From positions 1 through 64,000 of the forward strand of contig DGRE01000033.1 of the NCBI GenBank assembly GCA_002389905.1: a DNA stretch of 64,000 nt, written 5' to 3'. How positions within the stretch are numbered: the first letter of the stretch is position 1; the number at the start of each line of letters is the position of its first letter. The notes beneath the pieces were generated by a model, which was not told the DNA's origin, did not search any database, and saw nothing but the letters and a program-made list of their open reading frames with translations. The position numbers and the translations under genes are program-made. Source of the stretch: Hungatella sp. UBA4396. Lineage in GTDB: Bacteria > Bacillota > Clostridia > Lachnospirales > Lachnospiraceae. This document shows, piece by piece, positions 1 through 8,453 of the stretch.

Positions 1-27
1 TTAGTGCCATGCCTGGCACACACAGAG

Positions 28-64
28 AAGAGGCATTGGCCGGTGATTTGGTCCAATGCCTCTT
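28..64. terminator. Perfect 12-bp hairpin at window start
   Basis: The arms 28-39 and 53-64 pair perfectly around a 13-base loop. The plus-strand side is followed by a T-rich run (65-78), so it fits a terminator for a plus-strand gene lying left of the window. It also sits directly after the stop of the relB remnant on the minus strand, leaving no room for a downstream toxin start. Confidence 0.6.
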
Positions 65-76
65 TGTTGGTTTTTC

Positions 77-289
77 TTAGATTTCTCTTTCAACAAACTT
101 CGCTGTTCCTGCATCAATTCCTGACACGACTTTTTCAAGGTGTCTTATATTGCTTTCACTGTAAAAAGGGTCTGCAGAAACCTCAAAAGGTATGCGCCTC
201 TCTCTGGCAACCGTTTTCGCAAAAATAGTGAAAGCCGTGGTCATGCTCAATCCCATATCAGCACAGACCTGCTCCATATTCTTTTTCAA
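77..289 (-). pseudogene. 5'-truncated RelB/DinJ antitoxin remnant
   Basis: The 70-codon frame matches the body of RelB/DinJ-family antitoxins, with segments such as MGLSMTTAFTIF and RIPFEVSADPFYSE. Intact members begin about 10 residues earlier with a ribbon segment like VNVRIDEDLKK. Here the frame starts at a TTG in the LKK position. Codons further upstream belong to the tail of the neighbouring membrane protein, so the DNA-binding N-terminus is gone. No RelE-type toxin follows: a hairpin begins 13 bases after the stop. I infer a decayed orphan antitoxin at a recombination junction near 289-300. A functional alternative start is unlikely. Confidence 0.7.
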
Positions 290-1230
290 CTTTTGATAAA
301 TTTCAAATATATATATTTCAAAAAATATAACACCAAAGGAATTAAATAAAATACCGTATAGGAATAATTCAGTACAATCTTATATAACAGGTTAATGTTA
401 GATGTATAAAAAGATTCATTGAAACAGTTCAGCATTTTTTCAAAATATATGATTCCTGAATATTGTACAAAAATAAAGGTTCCTCCCAATGCAAGATACT
501 TTGAAAAAGTAATCTTTTTTCTGAATAAAGAAATTCCACCAGCAAAGATAACTCCATATATCGTAAGCGGATAAAGAGCACCTATATATGTGTTTATCAA
601 CATCAATTGATCCATAATCTTTTTAGCTTTATCTGCCTTCTCCGAGTAGCTTATATCTTCCGGGAAAACAGCCCGGGTTATTATGGTTACTCTATTTTCC
701 TGTACCCCCTGGATAACATCTCTAAAAATATAAAGATTGATACTTCGTATAAATGGGAGCAATAACAGCAGGAATAAAACCATGATATCAACCTTGGTCA
801 AACCATTTTTTGTTTTTTCATTCTTACTTTTTATTACACAATACAACAGGAAAATCAAATACAGGATAGAAAATGCATAACTGTCCATAATATCGTGAAA
901 CACCACATTATTTAAAATAATATGATAATATTTCAATAGCAGCTCAAATTGATACACTCCTGCAAATTGCAGCAATATAAAAATTCCAGAAAATAGCCAC
1001 ACCTTTTCCAGAGTATAATCCTTTTTTATCAGCTTATAAATCCCATAGATAACAGCAGCAATAAGCATAATGTAAAAAAGATATTCCAGCCCTATAACCG
1101 CCCTATTCAATAAATCTGACTTTGCAGTATCATTTAACGATACCAATTTACCAGATATTACTGACACAATAAAAAACGGGACAAGGAACAGCCACTCTTT
1201 TTTTCTTATATAATCCCTTTCATAATTCAT
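286..1230 (-). CDS. Predicted polytopic membrane protein with two similar halves
   Basis: This 314-residue protein is not recognised. It has about eight hydrophobic segments. The two halves look duplicated: FILLQFAGVYQFELLL in the first matches FIFVQYSGIIYFEKML in the second, each preceded by a TM helix ending in a Lys/Arg patch (KLIKK; LFRKK). The start is the ATG at 1230, with GAGAGG 7-8 bases upstream; the frame stays open to 1326 but that extension carries the promoter and an inverted repeat. The gene is more AT-rich than its neighbours. Its 3' end overlaps the relB remnant by four bases. The function is unknown; transporter or sensor roles are equally possible. Confidence 0.6.
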   Translation of the reverse strand: MNYERDYIRKKEWLFLVPFFIVSVISGKLVSLNDTAKSDLLNRAVIGLEYLFYIMLIAAVIYGIYKLIKKDYTLEKVWLFSGIFILLQFAGVYQFELLLKYYHIILNNVVFHDIMDSYAFSILYLIFLLYCVIKSKNEKTKNGLTKVDIMVLFLLLLLPFIRSINLYIFRDVIQGVQENRVTIITRAVFPEDISYSEKADKAKKIMDQLMLINTYIGALYPLTIYGVIFAGGISLFRKKITFSKYLALGGTFIFVQYSGIIYFEKMLNCFNESFYTSNINLLYKIVLNYSYTVFYLIPLVLYFLKYIYLKFIKS

Positions 1231-1262
1231 AAGCAACCTCTCTGTTAAAATACAATATATTA

Positions 1263-1326
1263 TGACAATGGTTTCTAAAAAATACGTTCCTGAACTAATC
1301 GTACTGCTTCTAGATACCATTGTCAA
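1263..1326 (-). promoter_or_regulatory. Promoter inside a 15-bp inverted repeat
   Basis: A minus-strand promoter reads TTGACA (1321-1326), a 17-bp spacer, and TACGAT (1298-1303). Near-perfect inverted repeats (TGACAATGGT plus W-TCTA, 14 of 15 matching) lie at 1263-1277 and 1311-1325. The right arm covers the -35 and the left arm falls in the 5' leader. This may be an operator pair or a short flanked segment. Confidence 0.5.
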
Positions 1327-1447
1327 TTAAATCCCCCTATTCCACTAGACCGCTCCCCCCATTATTATAAAAAAATAAGCGCAAGAGTTTAAGCATCAAA
1401 AAAACACTTAAATCCCTTACACTTATGTGATACTAAAAACCGCATCC

Positions 1448-2686
1448 TTATTTCAACAAATGAATAAACAACCCGCTTCTCAGCTTCGGCTCAAACCAGG
1501 TAGATTTAGGAGGCATCAAAAGCCCTGCATCAGCCACATTCAACAGCTCTTCAATAGAAGTCGGATACATGGAAAATGCCGCTTCCATATCCTCCTTGCA
1601 CCTCTTCTCCAATTCCCCAAGCCCTCTGATCCCGCCGATAAAGTCAACCCGCTTATCTGTTCTGGGGTCCTGGATTCCAAGAATGGGGCCTAAAATATGA
1701 TCCTGAAGAATGGACACATCAAGACTCTTCACCGGGTCTTCTGAATAGAGAAAATCTCTCGCCTTTAAGCAGTACCAGATTCCTCCAATATACATTCCAA
1801 AGCTTCCCTTTTCCTCAGGAGAATAAGCCTCTTCCCCCACCTTGGAAACTTCAAAGGATTCCTCTATTTTCCCAAGAAATTCTTCCGGACTAAGTCCGTT
1901 TAAATCCTTTACAACCCGGTTATAAGGCAGAATCATCAACTGGTCATCAGGAAACAGAACCGAAAGAAAATAATTAAACGGCTCTTCTCCCGTATATCCC
2001 GGATTCTTTTCCCGTCTTTTAAGCCCCACCTTGACAGCAGAAGCCGCCCTATGGTGCCCGTCCGCTATATAGGTAGCAGGAATACTCTGAAATGCCTCTT
2101 CAACAGCCTGAATCATGTCCGCGCCATCAATCCGCCAAACCTTATGGCTGATCCCGTCATCTGAAACAAAATCATAGAGAGGAGCTTCTGACGTTTTCAC
2201 TTTCACAATCTCATTGACAGCCTCATTGGAACGGTATGCCAGGAAAATAGGACCTGTCTGGGCATTTGTGGTATCCACATGGCGTATCCGGTCCACTTCC
2301 TTTTCTTCCCTGGTATTCTCATGCTTCTTAATCACACCAGCCACATAATCATCAATGGAGGAGCAGGCTGCAATTCCGGTCTGGCTTCGTCCGTCCATAA
2401 TCAACTCGTAAATATAATAAGCTTCCCTGCCGTCTTCCTGAAAGGTTCCGTCCGCCATCCAGCTTTTTAACATTTCCCCGGCCTTTTCATAGACCCTGTC
2501 ATCGTAAATATCTACATCCTCAGAAAACTGTGTCTCCGGCCTGTCAATATTTAAAAATGATTTCGGATTTGCCGCTGTAATCTGGCAGGCTTCCCTGCGA
2601 TTGTATACATCGTAAGGAAGAGCCGCCACCAGATGAGCATACTGCTCATCCGGGCGGACGCATTTAAATGGTTTAACGATAGCCAT
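1448..2686 (-). CDS. DUF1015 family protein, serine-operon partner
   Basis: This 412-residue protein belongs to the DUF1015 family, which in clostridia is often found beside serA and serC. Recognisable segments are LVAALPYDVYNRREA near residue 20, SFLNIDRPE near 45, and IADGHHRAASAV in the middle. It follows serA by 10 bases and is the last gene of the leuB-ilvD-ilvB-serC-serA unit. No signal peptide or membrane segment is seen, so it should be cytoplasmic. The biochemical role is not established. The DGHHR segment resembles the ParB/sulfiredoxin-type motif seen in some free-serine kinases, but that link is only my inference. Confidence 0.85.
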   Translation of the reverse strand: MAIVKPFKCVRPDEQYAHLVAALPYDVYNRREACQITAANPKSFLNIDRPETQFSEDVDIYDDRVYEKAGEMLKSWMADGTFQEDGREAYYIYELIMDGRSQTGIAACSSIDDYVAGVIKKHENTREEKEVDRIRHVDTTNAQTGPIFLAYRSNEAVNEIVKVKTSEAPLYDFVSDDGISHKVWRIDGADMIQAVEEAFQSIPATYIADGHHRAASAVKVGLKRREKNPGYTGEEPFNYFLSVLFPDDQLMILPYNRVVKDLNGLSPEEFLGKIEESFEVSKVGEEAYSPEEKGSFGMYIGGIWYCLKARDFLYSEDPVKSLDVSILQDHILGPILGIQDPRTDKRVDFIGGIRGLGELEKRCKEDMEAAFSMYPTSIEELLNVADAGLLMPPKSTWFEPKLRSGLFIHLLK

Positions 2687-2696
2687 ACTTTCTCCT

Positions 2697-3860
2697 TTAT
2701 CTGATCACCCGCACACGGAGCGCGCCCTTGATGTCTTTTAATTTCTGTATGCATTCCGCATCTGCCGGACTTTCCAGGTCAAGCAAGGTATAAGCGTATT
2801 TTTCACGGCTCTTGTTGGTCATGTCGGAAATGTTCACATTCCCTGCTGCCAGAGTGCCTGTAATCTGTCCGATCATGTTTGGAATGTTTAAATGAAGCAC
2901 AGCAATACGGCTGGCCGCCTTGCATTCTCCCATGTCGCAGGAAGGGAAGTTTACAGAGTTGCGGATATTTCCGTTGTCTATGTAATCCATGATTTCCTTT
3001 ACAGCCATCCTTGCGCAGTTGTCCTCAGACTCTTCCGTAGAAGCACCTAAATGGGGGATAACAATAGCTCCCTCCATATGTACGGACTTTGGATTTGGGA
3101 AATCTGTCACATACTTTTTCACCTTGCCGGATTTTAAAGCCTCCGCCATATCGTCCTCATTGACCAGAATGTCCCTGGAGAAGTTTAAAATCACCACCCC
3201 ATCCTTCATGGTATTAATGGCTTCTTTCTTGATCATTCCCTTTGTAGAGTCAATCAGCGGAACATGAAGGGTAATATAATCACATTCCTGGTAAATGGTG
3301 TCAACAGAAGTGATATGCTTTACATTTCTGGAAAGGCACCAGGCAGAATTTACGGAAATAAAGGGATCATATCCATAGACCTCCATGCCCAGATAAGAGC
3401 AGGCATTGGCAACCTCCGCGCCAATAGCTCCAAGGCCGATCACGCCCAGCTTCTTTCCTCTGATCTCACTGCCTGCAAATGCCTTCTTCTCTTTTTCTGC
3501 ATCTTTAGCGATGTTTTCATCGTCCCGGTTTTCCTGGCACCACTGAACCCCTCCAATAATATCTCTGGAAGCCAGCATAAGCCCTGCAAGGACCAGCTCC
3601 TTTACGCCGTTGGCATTGGCGCCCGGTGTGTTAAATACCACAATTCCCTTCTCTGCACATCCATCTAAGGGAATGTTATTAACTCCTGCTCCGGCTCTTG
3701 CAACCGCAAGAAGACCCTCAGGCAGCTCCATATCATGCATGGAAGCGCTTCGTACCAGCACTCCATCCGCTTCCTTCATATTATCTGTTAACGTATACTC
3801 TTCTGTCAGCAATGCGGTTCCACAATCAGCAATCGCATTAAGGCAATGAATTTTTTTCAT
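2697..3860 (-). CDS. serA: D-3-phosphoglycerate dehydrogenase
   Basis: It catalyses the NAD-dependent oxidation of 3-phosphoglycerate, the first step of serine synthesis. The 387-residue protein has a Rossmann motif GVIGLGAIGAEVANA near residue 140, the substrate/NAD segment ITLHVPLIDSTKGMI, and one C-terminal ACT domain (from about residue 310, VLHLNIPNMIGQITG), the likely site of serine feedback. It is the short form of the family. The start is the ATG at 3860 behind AAAGGA; the frame extends 11 codons further without a better site. It lies 78 bases after serC, with a strong hairpin in the gap, and 10 bases before DUF1015. Confidence 0.93.
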   Translation of the reverse strand: MKKIHCLNAIADCGTALLTEEYTLTDNMKEADGVLVRSASMHDMELPEGLLAVARAGAGVNNIPLDGCAEKGIVVFNTPGANANGVKELVLAGLMLASRDIIGGVQWCQENRDDENIAKDAEKEKKAFAGSEIRGKKLGVIGLGAIGAEVANACSYLGMEVYGYDPFISVNSAWCLSRNVKHITSVDTIYQECDYITLHVPLIDSTKGMIKKEAINTMKDGVVILNFSRDILVNEDDMAEALKSGKVKKYVTDFPNPKSVHMEGAIVIPHLGASTEESEDNCARMAVKEIMDYIDNGNIRNSVNFPSCDMGECKAASRIAVLHLNIPNMIGQITGTLAAGNVNISDMTNKSREKYAYTLLDLESPADAECIQKLKDIKGALRVRVIR

Positions 3861-3897
3861 GATTCCAATCCTTTCCTGCACACCTGTCTGCATGTAC

Positions 3898-3931
3898 GTT
3901 CAGCCATGCAGAAGTATTTGCATGGCTGAAC
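3898..3931 (-). other. 13-bp perfect hairpin between serC and serA
   Basis: Arms 3898-3910 and 3919-3931 are perfectly complementary around an 8-base loop. No T-run follows on the minus strand, so it looks like an RNA-processing or stabilising hairpin, or a weak attenuator, rather than a full terminator. Confidence 0.6.
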
Positions 3932-3938
3932 CATTGAT

Positions 3939-5024
3939 TTATTTTGTATTATTTGCTTCAAATTCCTTCATAAATGCCACCAGAGCTTCCACACCTTCCA
4001 TAGGCATGGCGTTGTAAATACTGGCTCTCATACCGCCTACGCTTCTGTGGCCTTTTAAGTTTTCAAAGCCTGCTGCCTTGGCCTCTTTTACAAACAAAGC
4101 ATCCAGCTCATCATTTCCTGTTACAAAAGGAACATTCATAAGAGAACGGTCCTCCTTTACCACTGTGCCGGAAAACATCTGGCTCTGGTCCAGGAAATCG
4201 TAGAGAAGGGCTGCTTTCTTTTCATTATATTCCTTCATGGCAGAAAGTCCGCCCCGCTTCTTCAGCCATTTAAACACTTTACCGCACACATAGATACCGT
4301 AAGCCGGAGGCGTATTATAAAGGGACTCCGCCTCATCATGAATCTTATAGCGAAGCATGGTAGGCGTTCCGGGAAGTACGTCTTCTGTAATGAGATCCTC
4401 ACGGATAATGGCGATGACGACTCCTGCAGGGCCTACATTTTTCTGTGCTCCAGCAAAGATCAGGCCGTACATGGAAACATCAACAGGTTCCGATAAAAAA
4501 CAGGAGGAGAGATCTGCCACCAGGGTTTTTCCCTTTGTATTAGGCAGATTTTTAAACTTTGTGCCGTATATAGTATTATTTTCGCAAATATAGACATAAT
4601 CCGCATCATCTGAAATGGCCAGATCTGAAACATCAGGAATATAGCTGAAGGTCTTATCAGCGCTGGAAGCCACAGCATTGGCTGTTCCGTAAAGCTTTGC
4701 TTCCTGATACGCCTTCTTCGCCCACTGTCCTGTAATGATGTAATCTCCCACCCGGTTCTTAAATAAGTTCATGGGAACCATGGCAAACTGCTGGGAGGCT
4801 CCGCCCTGCAAAAACAGCACCTTATAATTGTCCGGAATCTCCAAAAGCTCCCGAAGATCTGCTTCCGCCTCCTTGATGATAGTCTCATAAACCTTGGATC
4901 TGTGACTCATCTCCATAACGGACATGCCGCAGCCCTTATAATCCATCATCTCTTCGGCGGCTTCTCTTAATACTTCTTCCGGGAGCACGGCCGGACCTGC
5001 GGAAAAATTGTACACTCTGCTCAT
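3939..5024 (-). CDS. serC: Phosphoserine aminotransferase
   Basis: This PLP enzyme converts 3-phosphohydroxypyruvate and glutamate to phosphoserine, the second step of serine synthesis. The 361-residue protein begins with the family signature VYNFSAGPAVLPEEVL. It carries LFLQGGASQQFAMVPMN for phosphate and PLP binding, and the Schiff-base lysine in FAGAQKNVGPAG near residue 195. It starts 38 bases after ilvB, and an RBS (AGGAGGAAGA) precedes the ATG. Length is normal. No serB phosphatase is present in the window. Placement after ilvB makes serine synthesis co-transcribed with valine/isoleucine genes. Confidence 0.95.
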   Translation of the reverse strand: MSRVYNFSAGPAVLPEEVLREAAEEMMDYKGCGMSVMEMSHRSKVYETIIKEAEADLRELLEIPDNYKVLFLQGGASQQFAMVPMNLFKNRVGDYIITGQWAKKAYQEAKLYGTANAVASSADKTFSYIPDVSDLAISDDADYVYICENNTIYGTKFKNLPNTKGKTLVADLSSCFLSEPVDVSMYGLIFAGAQKNVGPAGVVIAIIREDLITEDVLPGTPTMLRYKIHDEAESLYNTPPAYGIYVCGKVFKWLKKRGGLSAMKEYNEKKAALLYDFLDQSQMFSGTVVKEDRSLMNVPFVTGNDELDALFVKEAKAAGFENLKGHRSVGGMRASIYNAMPMEGVEALVAFMKEFEANNTK

Positions 5025-5062
5025 ATCTCTTCCTCCTCTTATCAGGGGGCTTCCCTGAATTA

Positions 5063-6748
5063 CTAGCGTTTTATCTTTAAATCATCTGCGTCAAAAGCAT
5101 CTGCAATGGGGGCTCCCGGTGAAACCATAGGGAATACCTTGTCATCACAGTGAATCTGGCAGTCAATCACAACAGGGGCATTGAGGGCAATGGCCTCTTT
5201 CAGAACAGACTCAAATTCTTCTTTTCTGGTTACACGGTAGGCGGTGGCTCCCATTCCTTCTGCTATCTTTACAAAATCCACCTTATCATTAAGCAGTGTA
5301 TGTGAATAACGTTTTCCATAGAACAGGGTCTGCCACTGGCGAACCATACCCAGTACGTGATTGTTGACAACCACCTGGACAATGGGAATGTCATAGCGGA
5401 CTGCTGTGGCAATCTCATTCATGTTCATGCGGAAACAGCCGTCGCCTGCCACATTGATAACCAGCTTATCAGGACATCCCATCTTGGCCCCAAGGGAAGC
5501 TCCAAGGCCGTAGCCCATGGTTCCCAGGCCGCCGGAGGTGATAAAGCTTCTGGGCTTATTGTACTTGTAATACTGGGCCGCCCACATCTGATGCTGGCCT
5601 ACCTCCGTGGTTATGATGGCATCTCCCCCTGTCACCTCATAAATCTTTTCGATGATATAGGGTCCGCTTAAAATGCTCTTGTCATAGCGCAATGGATGCA
5701 TCTGGCTCCTGCGGTCAATGTGTGCCAGCCACTCGTCGTGGTTTATTGGGTCTAAACGGGCATTTAACTTCTTTAAAATCACCTTTACGTCACCGGAGAC
5801 GCTGGCATGGGCCTTTACATTTTTGCTGATTTCAGCAGGATCTACGTCAAACTGGAGAATCTTGGCTTTTCTGGCGAACTTGGAAGCATTTCCCGTCACC
5901 CTGTCACTGAATCTGGCTCCGGCCACGATCAGAAGATCGCATTCCGTGATTCCCAGGTTCGAGGTCTTGGTTCCGTGCATTCCTACCATTCCGGTATACA
6001 GCTCGTCATTTCCGTCCATGGCACCCTTTCCCATGAGGCTGTCTGCCACCGGAGCCTGAATTCTGTGGGCAAAGGCTCGAAGCTCCTCTGCCGCATCAGA
6101 GGCAATGACACCGCCGCCTGCAAAAATGTAAGGCTTTTCTGCCTTGCGGATCATCTGAAGAGCGGTTTCCAAATCCTCTTCTGTGATGGTGTCCACCTGA
6201 CGCTCAATAGGTGCCGGAGCCTTGTATTCATAATCATGGGTATTGCCTGTTACATCTTTGGTAATGTCCACCAGCACCGGGCCAGGTCTTCCGGTCTGCG
6301 CGATCTTAAATGCCCGGCGAATGGTATCCGCCAGCTTTGTTATATCCTTAACAATAAAGCTGTATTTCGTAATAGGCATGGTCACACCGGCAATGTCGAT
6401 TTCCTGGAAGCTGTCACGCCCAAGCAGACTGACTCCCACATTGCAGGTAATGGCTACCACTGGAATGGAGTCCATAAAGGCAGTTGCAATTCCTGTTACC
6501 AGGTTGGTGGCTCCTGGGCCTGAGGTTGCCAGACAGACACCGACTTTTCCTGTTGCCCTTGCATATCCGTCAGCCGCATGGGATGCACCCTGCTCATGGG
6601 ATGTGAGAATGTGATTGATCTCATCCTGGTGCTTATAAAGGGCATCGTATATATTGAGGATAGTGCCGCCCGGATATCCAAAAACAGTGTCTACGCCCTG
6701 TTCCTTCAGGCATTCAATTACAATTTCTGCTCCTGATAATGTTTTCAT
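5063..6748 (-). CDS. ilvB: Acetolactate synthase, large (catalytic) subunit
   Basis: This TPP-dependent enzyme forms acetolactate or acetohydroxybutyrate, the first common step of valine and isoleucine synthesis. The 561-residue protein has the N-terminal segment VFGYPGGTILNIYDAL, the catalytic Glu region TSHEQGASHAADGYAR, and the TPP/Mg motif from GDGCFRMNMNE to VVVNN near residues 440-470. The chosen ATG at 6748 is followed by MKTLSGAEIV and preceded by AAAGGGG; the upstream 39 in-frame codons overlap ilvD and are rejected. No regulatory subunit ilvN is adjacent, unlike many ilvBN operons; it may be encoded elsewhere or this may be a stand-alone enzyme. Confidence 0.94.
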   Translation of the reverse strand: MKTLSGAEIVIECLKEQGVDTVFGYPGGTILNIYDALYKHQDEINHILTSHEQGASHAADGYARATGKVGVCLATSGPGATNLVTGIATAFMDSIPVVAITCNVGVSLLGRDSFQEIDIAGVTMPITKYSFIVKDITKLADTIRRAFKIAQTGRPGPVLVDITKDVTGNTHDYEYKAPAPIERQVDTITEEDLETALQMIRKAEKPYIFAGGGVIASDAAEELRAFAHRIQAPVADSLMGKGAMDGNDELYTGMVGMHGTKTSNLGITECDLLIVAGARFSDRVTGNASKFARKAKILQFDVDPAEISKNVKAHASVSGDVKVILKKLNARLDPINHDEWLAHIDRRSQMHPLRYDKSILSGPYIIEKIYEVTGGDAIITTEVGQHQMWAAQYYKYNKPRSFITSGGLGTMGYGLGASLGAKMGCPDKLVINVAGDGCFRMNMNEIATAVRYDIPIVQVVVNNHVLGMVRQWQTLFYGKRYSHTLLNDKVDFVKIAEGMGATAYRVTRKEEFESVLKEAIALNAPVVIDCQIHCDDKVFPMVSPGAPIADAFDADDLKIKR

Positions 6749-6768
6749 AAATCTGCTTTCCCCTTTCT

Positions 6769-8430
6769 TTATATCTCCAGAATGGCTCCCTTGCTTGCCG
6801 GAGCCGCCATGGCCGCATAACGGGCCAGATATCCAGAGGTTACCTGTGGCTTTCTGGGCTTCCATTCAGCCTTTCTTGCCGCCATTTCTTCATCCGATAC
6901 CTTTATGTCTAACCGGCAGTTGTCTATATCAATGGAAATAATATCCCCTTCTTCTACCAGGGCAATCGGGCCTCCTACTGCTGCTTCCGGGCAGACATGG
7001 CCGATGGAAGCACCTCTGGAAGCGCCGCTGAAGCGTCCGTCTGTAATGAGGGCAACTGTGGAGCCAAGTCCCATACCTGCAATAGCTGAAGTGGGATTTA
7101 ACATCTCTCTCATGCCAGGGCCGCCCTTGGGGCCTTCATAGCGGATAACCACCACGTCGCCTGCCACGATCTTTCCGCCCTTGATTGCGTCAATGGCATC
7201 CTCTTCACAGTCAAACACCCTTGCCGGTCCTTCATGCTTTAACATCTCAGGATCTACGGCAGAACGTTTCACCACAGAGCAGTCCGGAGCTAGATTTCCC
7301 GTTAACACCGCGATACCGCCGGTGCTGCTATAGGGATCTTCTACAGGGCGGATGACAGAGTGATCCTTGTTCACATGGCCCTTTATATTTTCTCCTACGG
7401 TCTTTCCTGTCACTGTCATGCAGTCCAGCTCTAAAAGTCCCAGCTTGCTGATCTCATTCATAACAGCGTAAATACCGCCGGCTTCGTTTAAATCTTCCAT
7501 ATAAGTATGACCTGCCGGAGCTAAGTGGCAGAGGTTTGGAGTCTTGGAGCTGATCTCATTGGCGATTTCCAGGTTTAAGTCCACACCTGCCTCATGGGCA
7601 ATAGCCGGAAGGTGAAGCATGCTGTTGGTGCTGCAGCCCAAAGCCATATCCATGGTCAGGGCGTTGCGGAATGCCTTTTCGGTCATAATGTCACGGGGAC
7701 AGATATTCTTTTTCAGCATATCCATAACTGCCATTCCCGCATGCTTTGCCAGCTTTAAACGCTCGGAGTAAACAGCCGGTATGGTTCCGTTGCCGCGAAG
7801 GCCCATTCCTAATACCTCGGTTAAACAGTTCATGCTGTTGGCCGTATACATACCGGAGCAGGAGCCGCAGGTAGGACATGCTTTCTCTTCGTATTCCCTT
7901 ACGTCTTCTTCTGTCATGGTTTCAGCCGCATAAGCGCCTACTGCCTCAAATACACTGGATAAGCTGGTTTTTTGCCCTTTCACACGGCCTGCCATCATGG
8001 GGCCGCCGCTGACGAATACGGTTGGTACATTGACACGGGCTGCCGCCATCAAAAGTCCCGGAACATTCTTATCACAGTTTGGCACCATGACCAATGCGTC
8101 AAAGGCATGGGCCCTTGCCAGACATTCTGTGGAGTCCGCAACCAGATCTCTGGTCACCAGAGAATACTTCATTCCGATGTGTCCCATGGCAATTCCGTCA
8201 CAGACTGCAATGGCCGGAACCATGACCGGTGTACCGCCTGCCATGGCAACTCCCATTTTGACGGCATTGACTATTTTATCCAGGTTGGTATGGCCTGGTA
8301 CGATCTCATTATAAGAGCTGACAATTCCGATCAGAGGTCTTTCCATCTCTTCCTCAGTCATTCCCAGCGCATTAAATAAGGAACGGTGAGGTGCCTGCTG
8401 CATTCCTTTTTTTACTGAATCACTCTTCAT
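6769..8430 (-). CDS. ilvD: Dihydroxy-acid dehydratase (biosynthetic)
   Basis: It dehydrates 2,3-dihydroxy-isovalerate and 2,3-dihydroxy-3-methylvalerate, a shared step of valine and isoleucine synthesis, using an Fe-S cluster and Mg. The 553-residue protein shows the cluster cysteines in MVPNCDKNVPG (near residue 115) and CPTCGSCSGMYTANSMNCL (near 185), plus the C-terminal motif ITDGRFSGASRGASIGH. The length is that of biosynthetic IlvD, about 47 residues shorter than the second family member at 20.5 kb. It lies 23 bases after leuB and 20 before ilvB. Confidence 0.95.
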   Translation of the reverse strand: MKSDSVKKGMQQAPHRSLFNALGMTEEEMERPLIGIVSSYNEIVPGHTNLDKIVNAVKMGVAMAGGTPVMVPAIAVCDGIAMGHIGMKYSLVTRDLVADSTECLARAHAFDALVMVPNCDKNVPGLLMAAARVNVPTVFVSGGPMMAGRVKGQKTSLSSVFEAVGAYAAETMTEEDVREYEEKACPTCGSCSGMYTANSMNCLTEVLGMGLRGNGTIPAVYSERLKLAKHAGMAVMDMLKKNICPRDIMTEKAFRNALTMDMALGCSTNSMLHLPAIAHEAGVDLNLEIANEISSKTPNLCHLAPAGHTYMEDLNEAGGIYAVMNEISKLGLLELDCMTVTGKTVGENIKGHVNKDHSVIRPVEDPYSSTGGIAVLTGNLAPDCSVVKRSAVDPEMLKHEGPARVFDCEEDAIDAIKGGKIVAGDVVVIRYEGPKGGPGMREMLNPTSAIAGMGLGSTVALITDGRFSGASRGASIGHVCPEAAVGGPIALVEEGDIISIDIDNCRLDIKVSDEEMAARKAEWKPRKPQVTSGYLARYAAMAAPASKGAILEI

Positions 8431-8453
8431 ATGCTGTACTCTCCTTTTCTTTT

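Noticed and set aside
5807..6523. A 238-codon plus-strand ORF inside ilvB
   Set aside because: It is fully antisense to a gene with all expected IlvB motifs and has no family resemblance.
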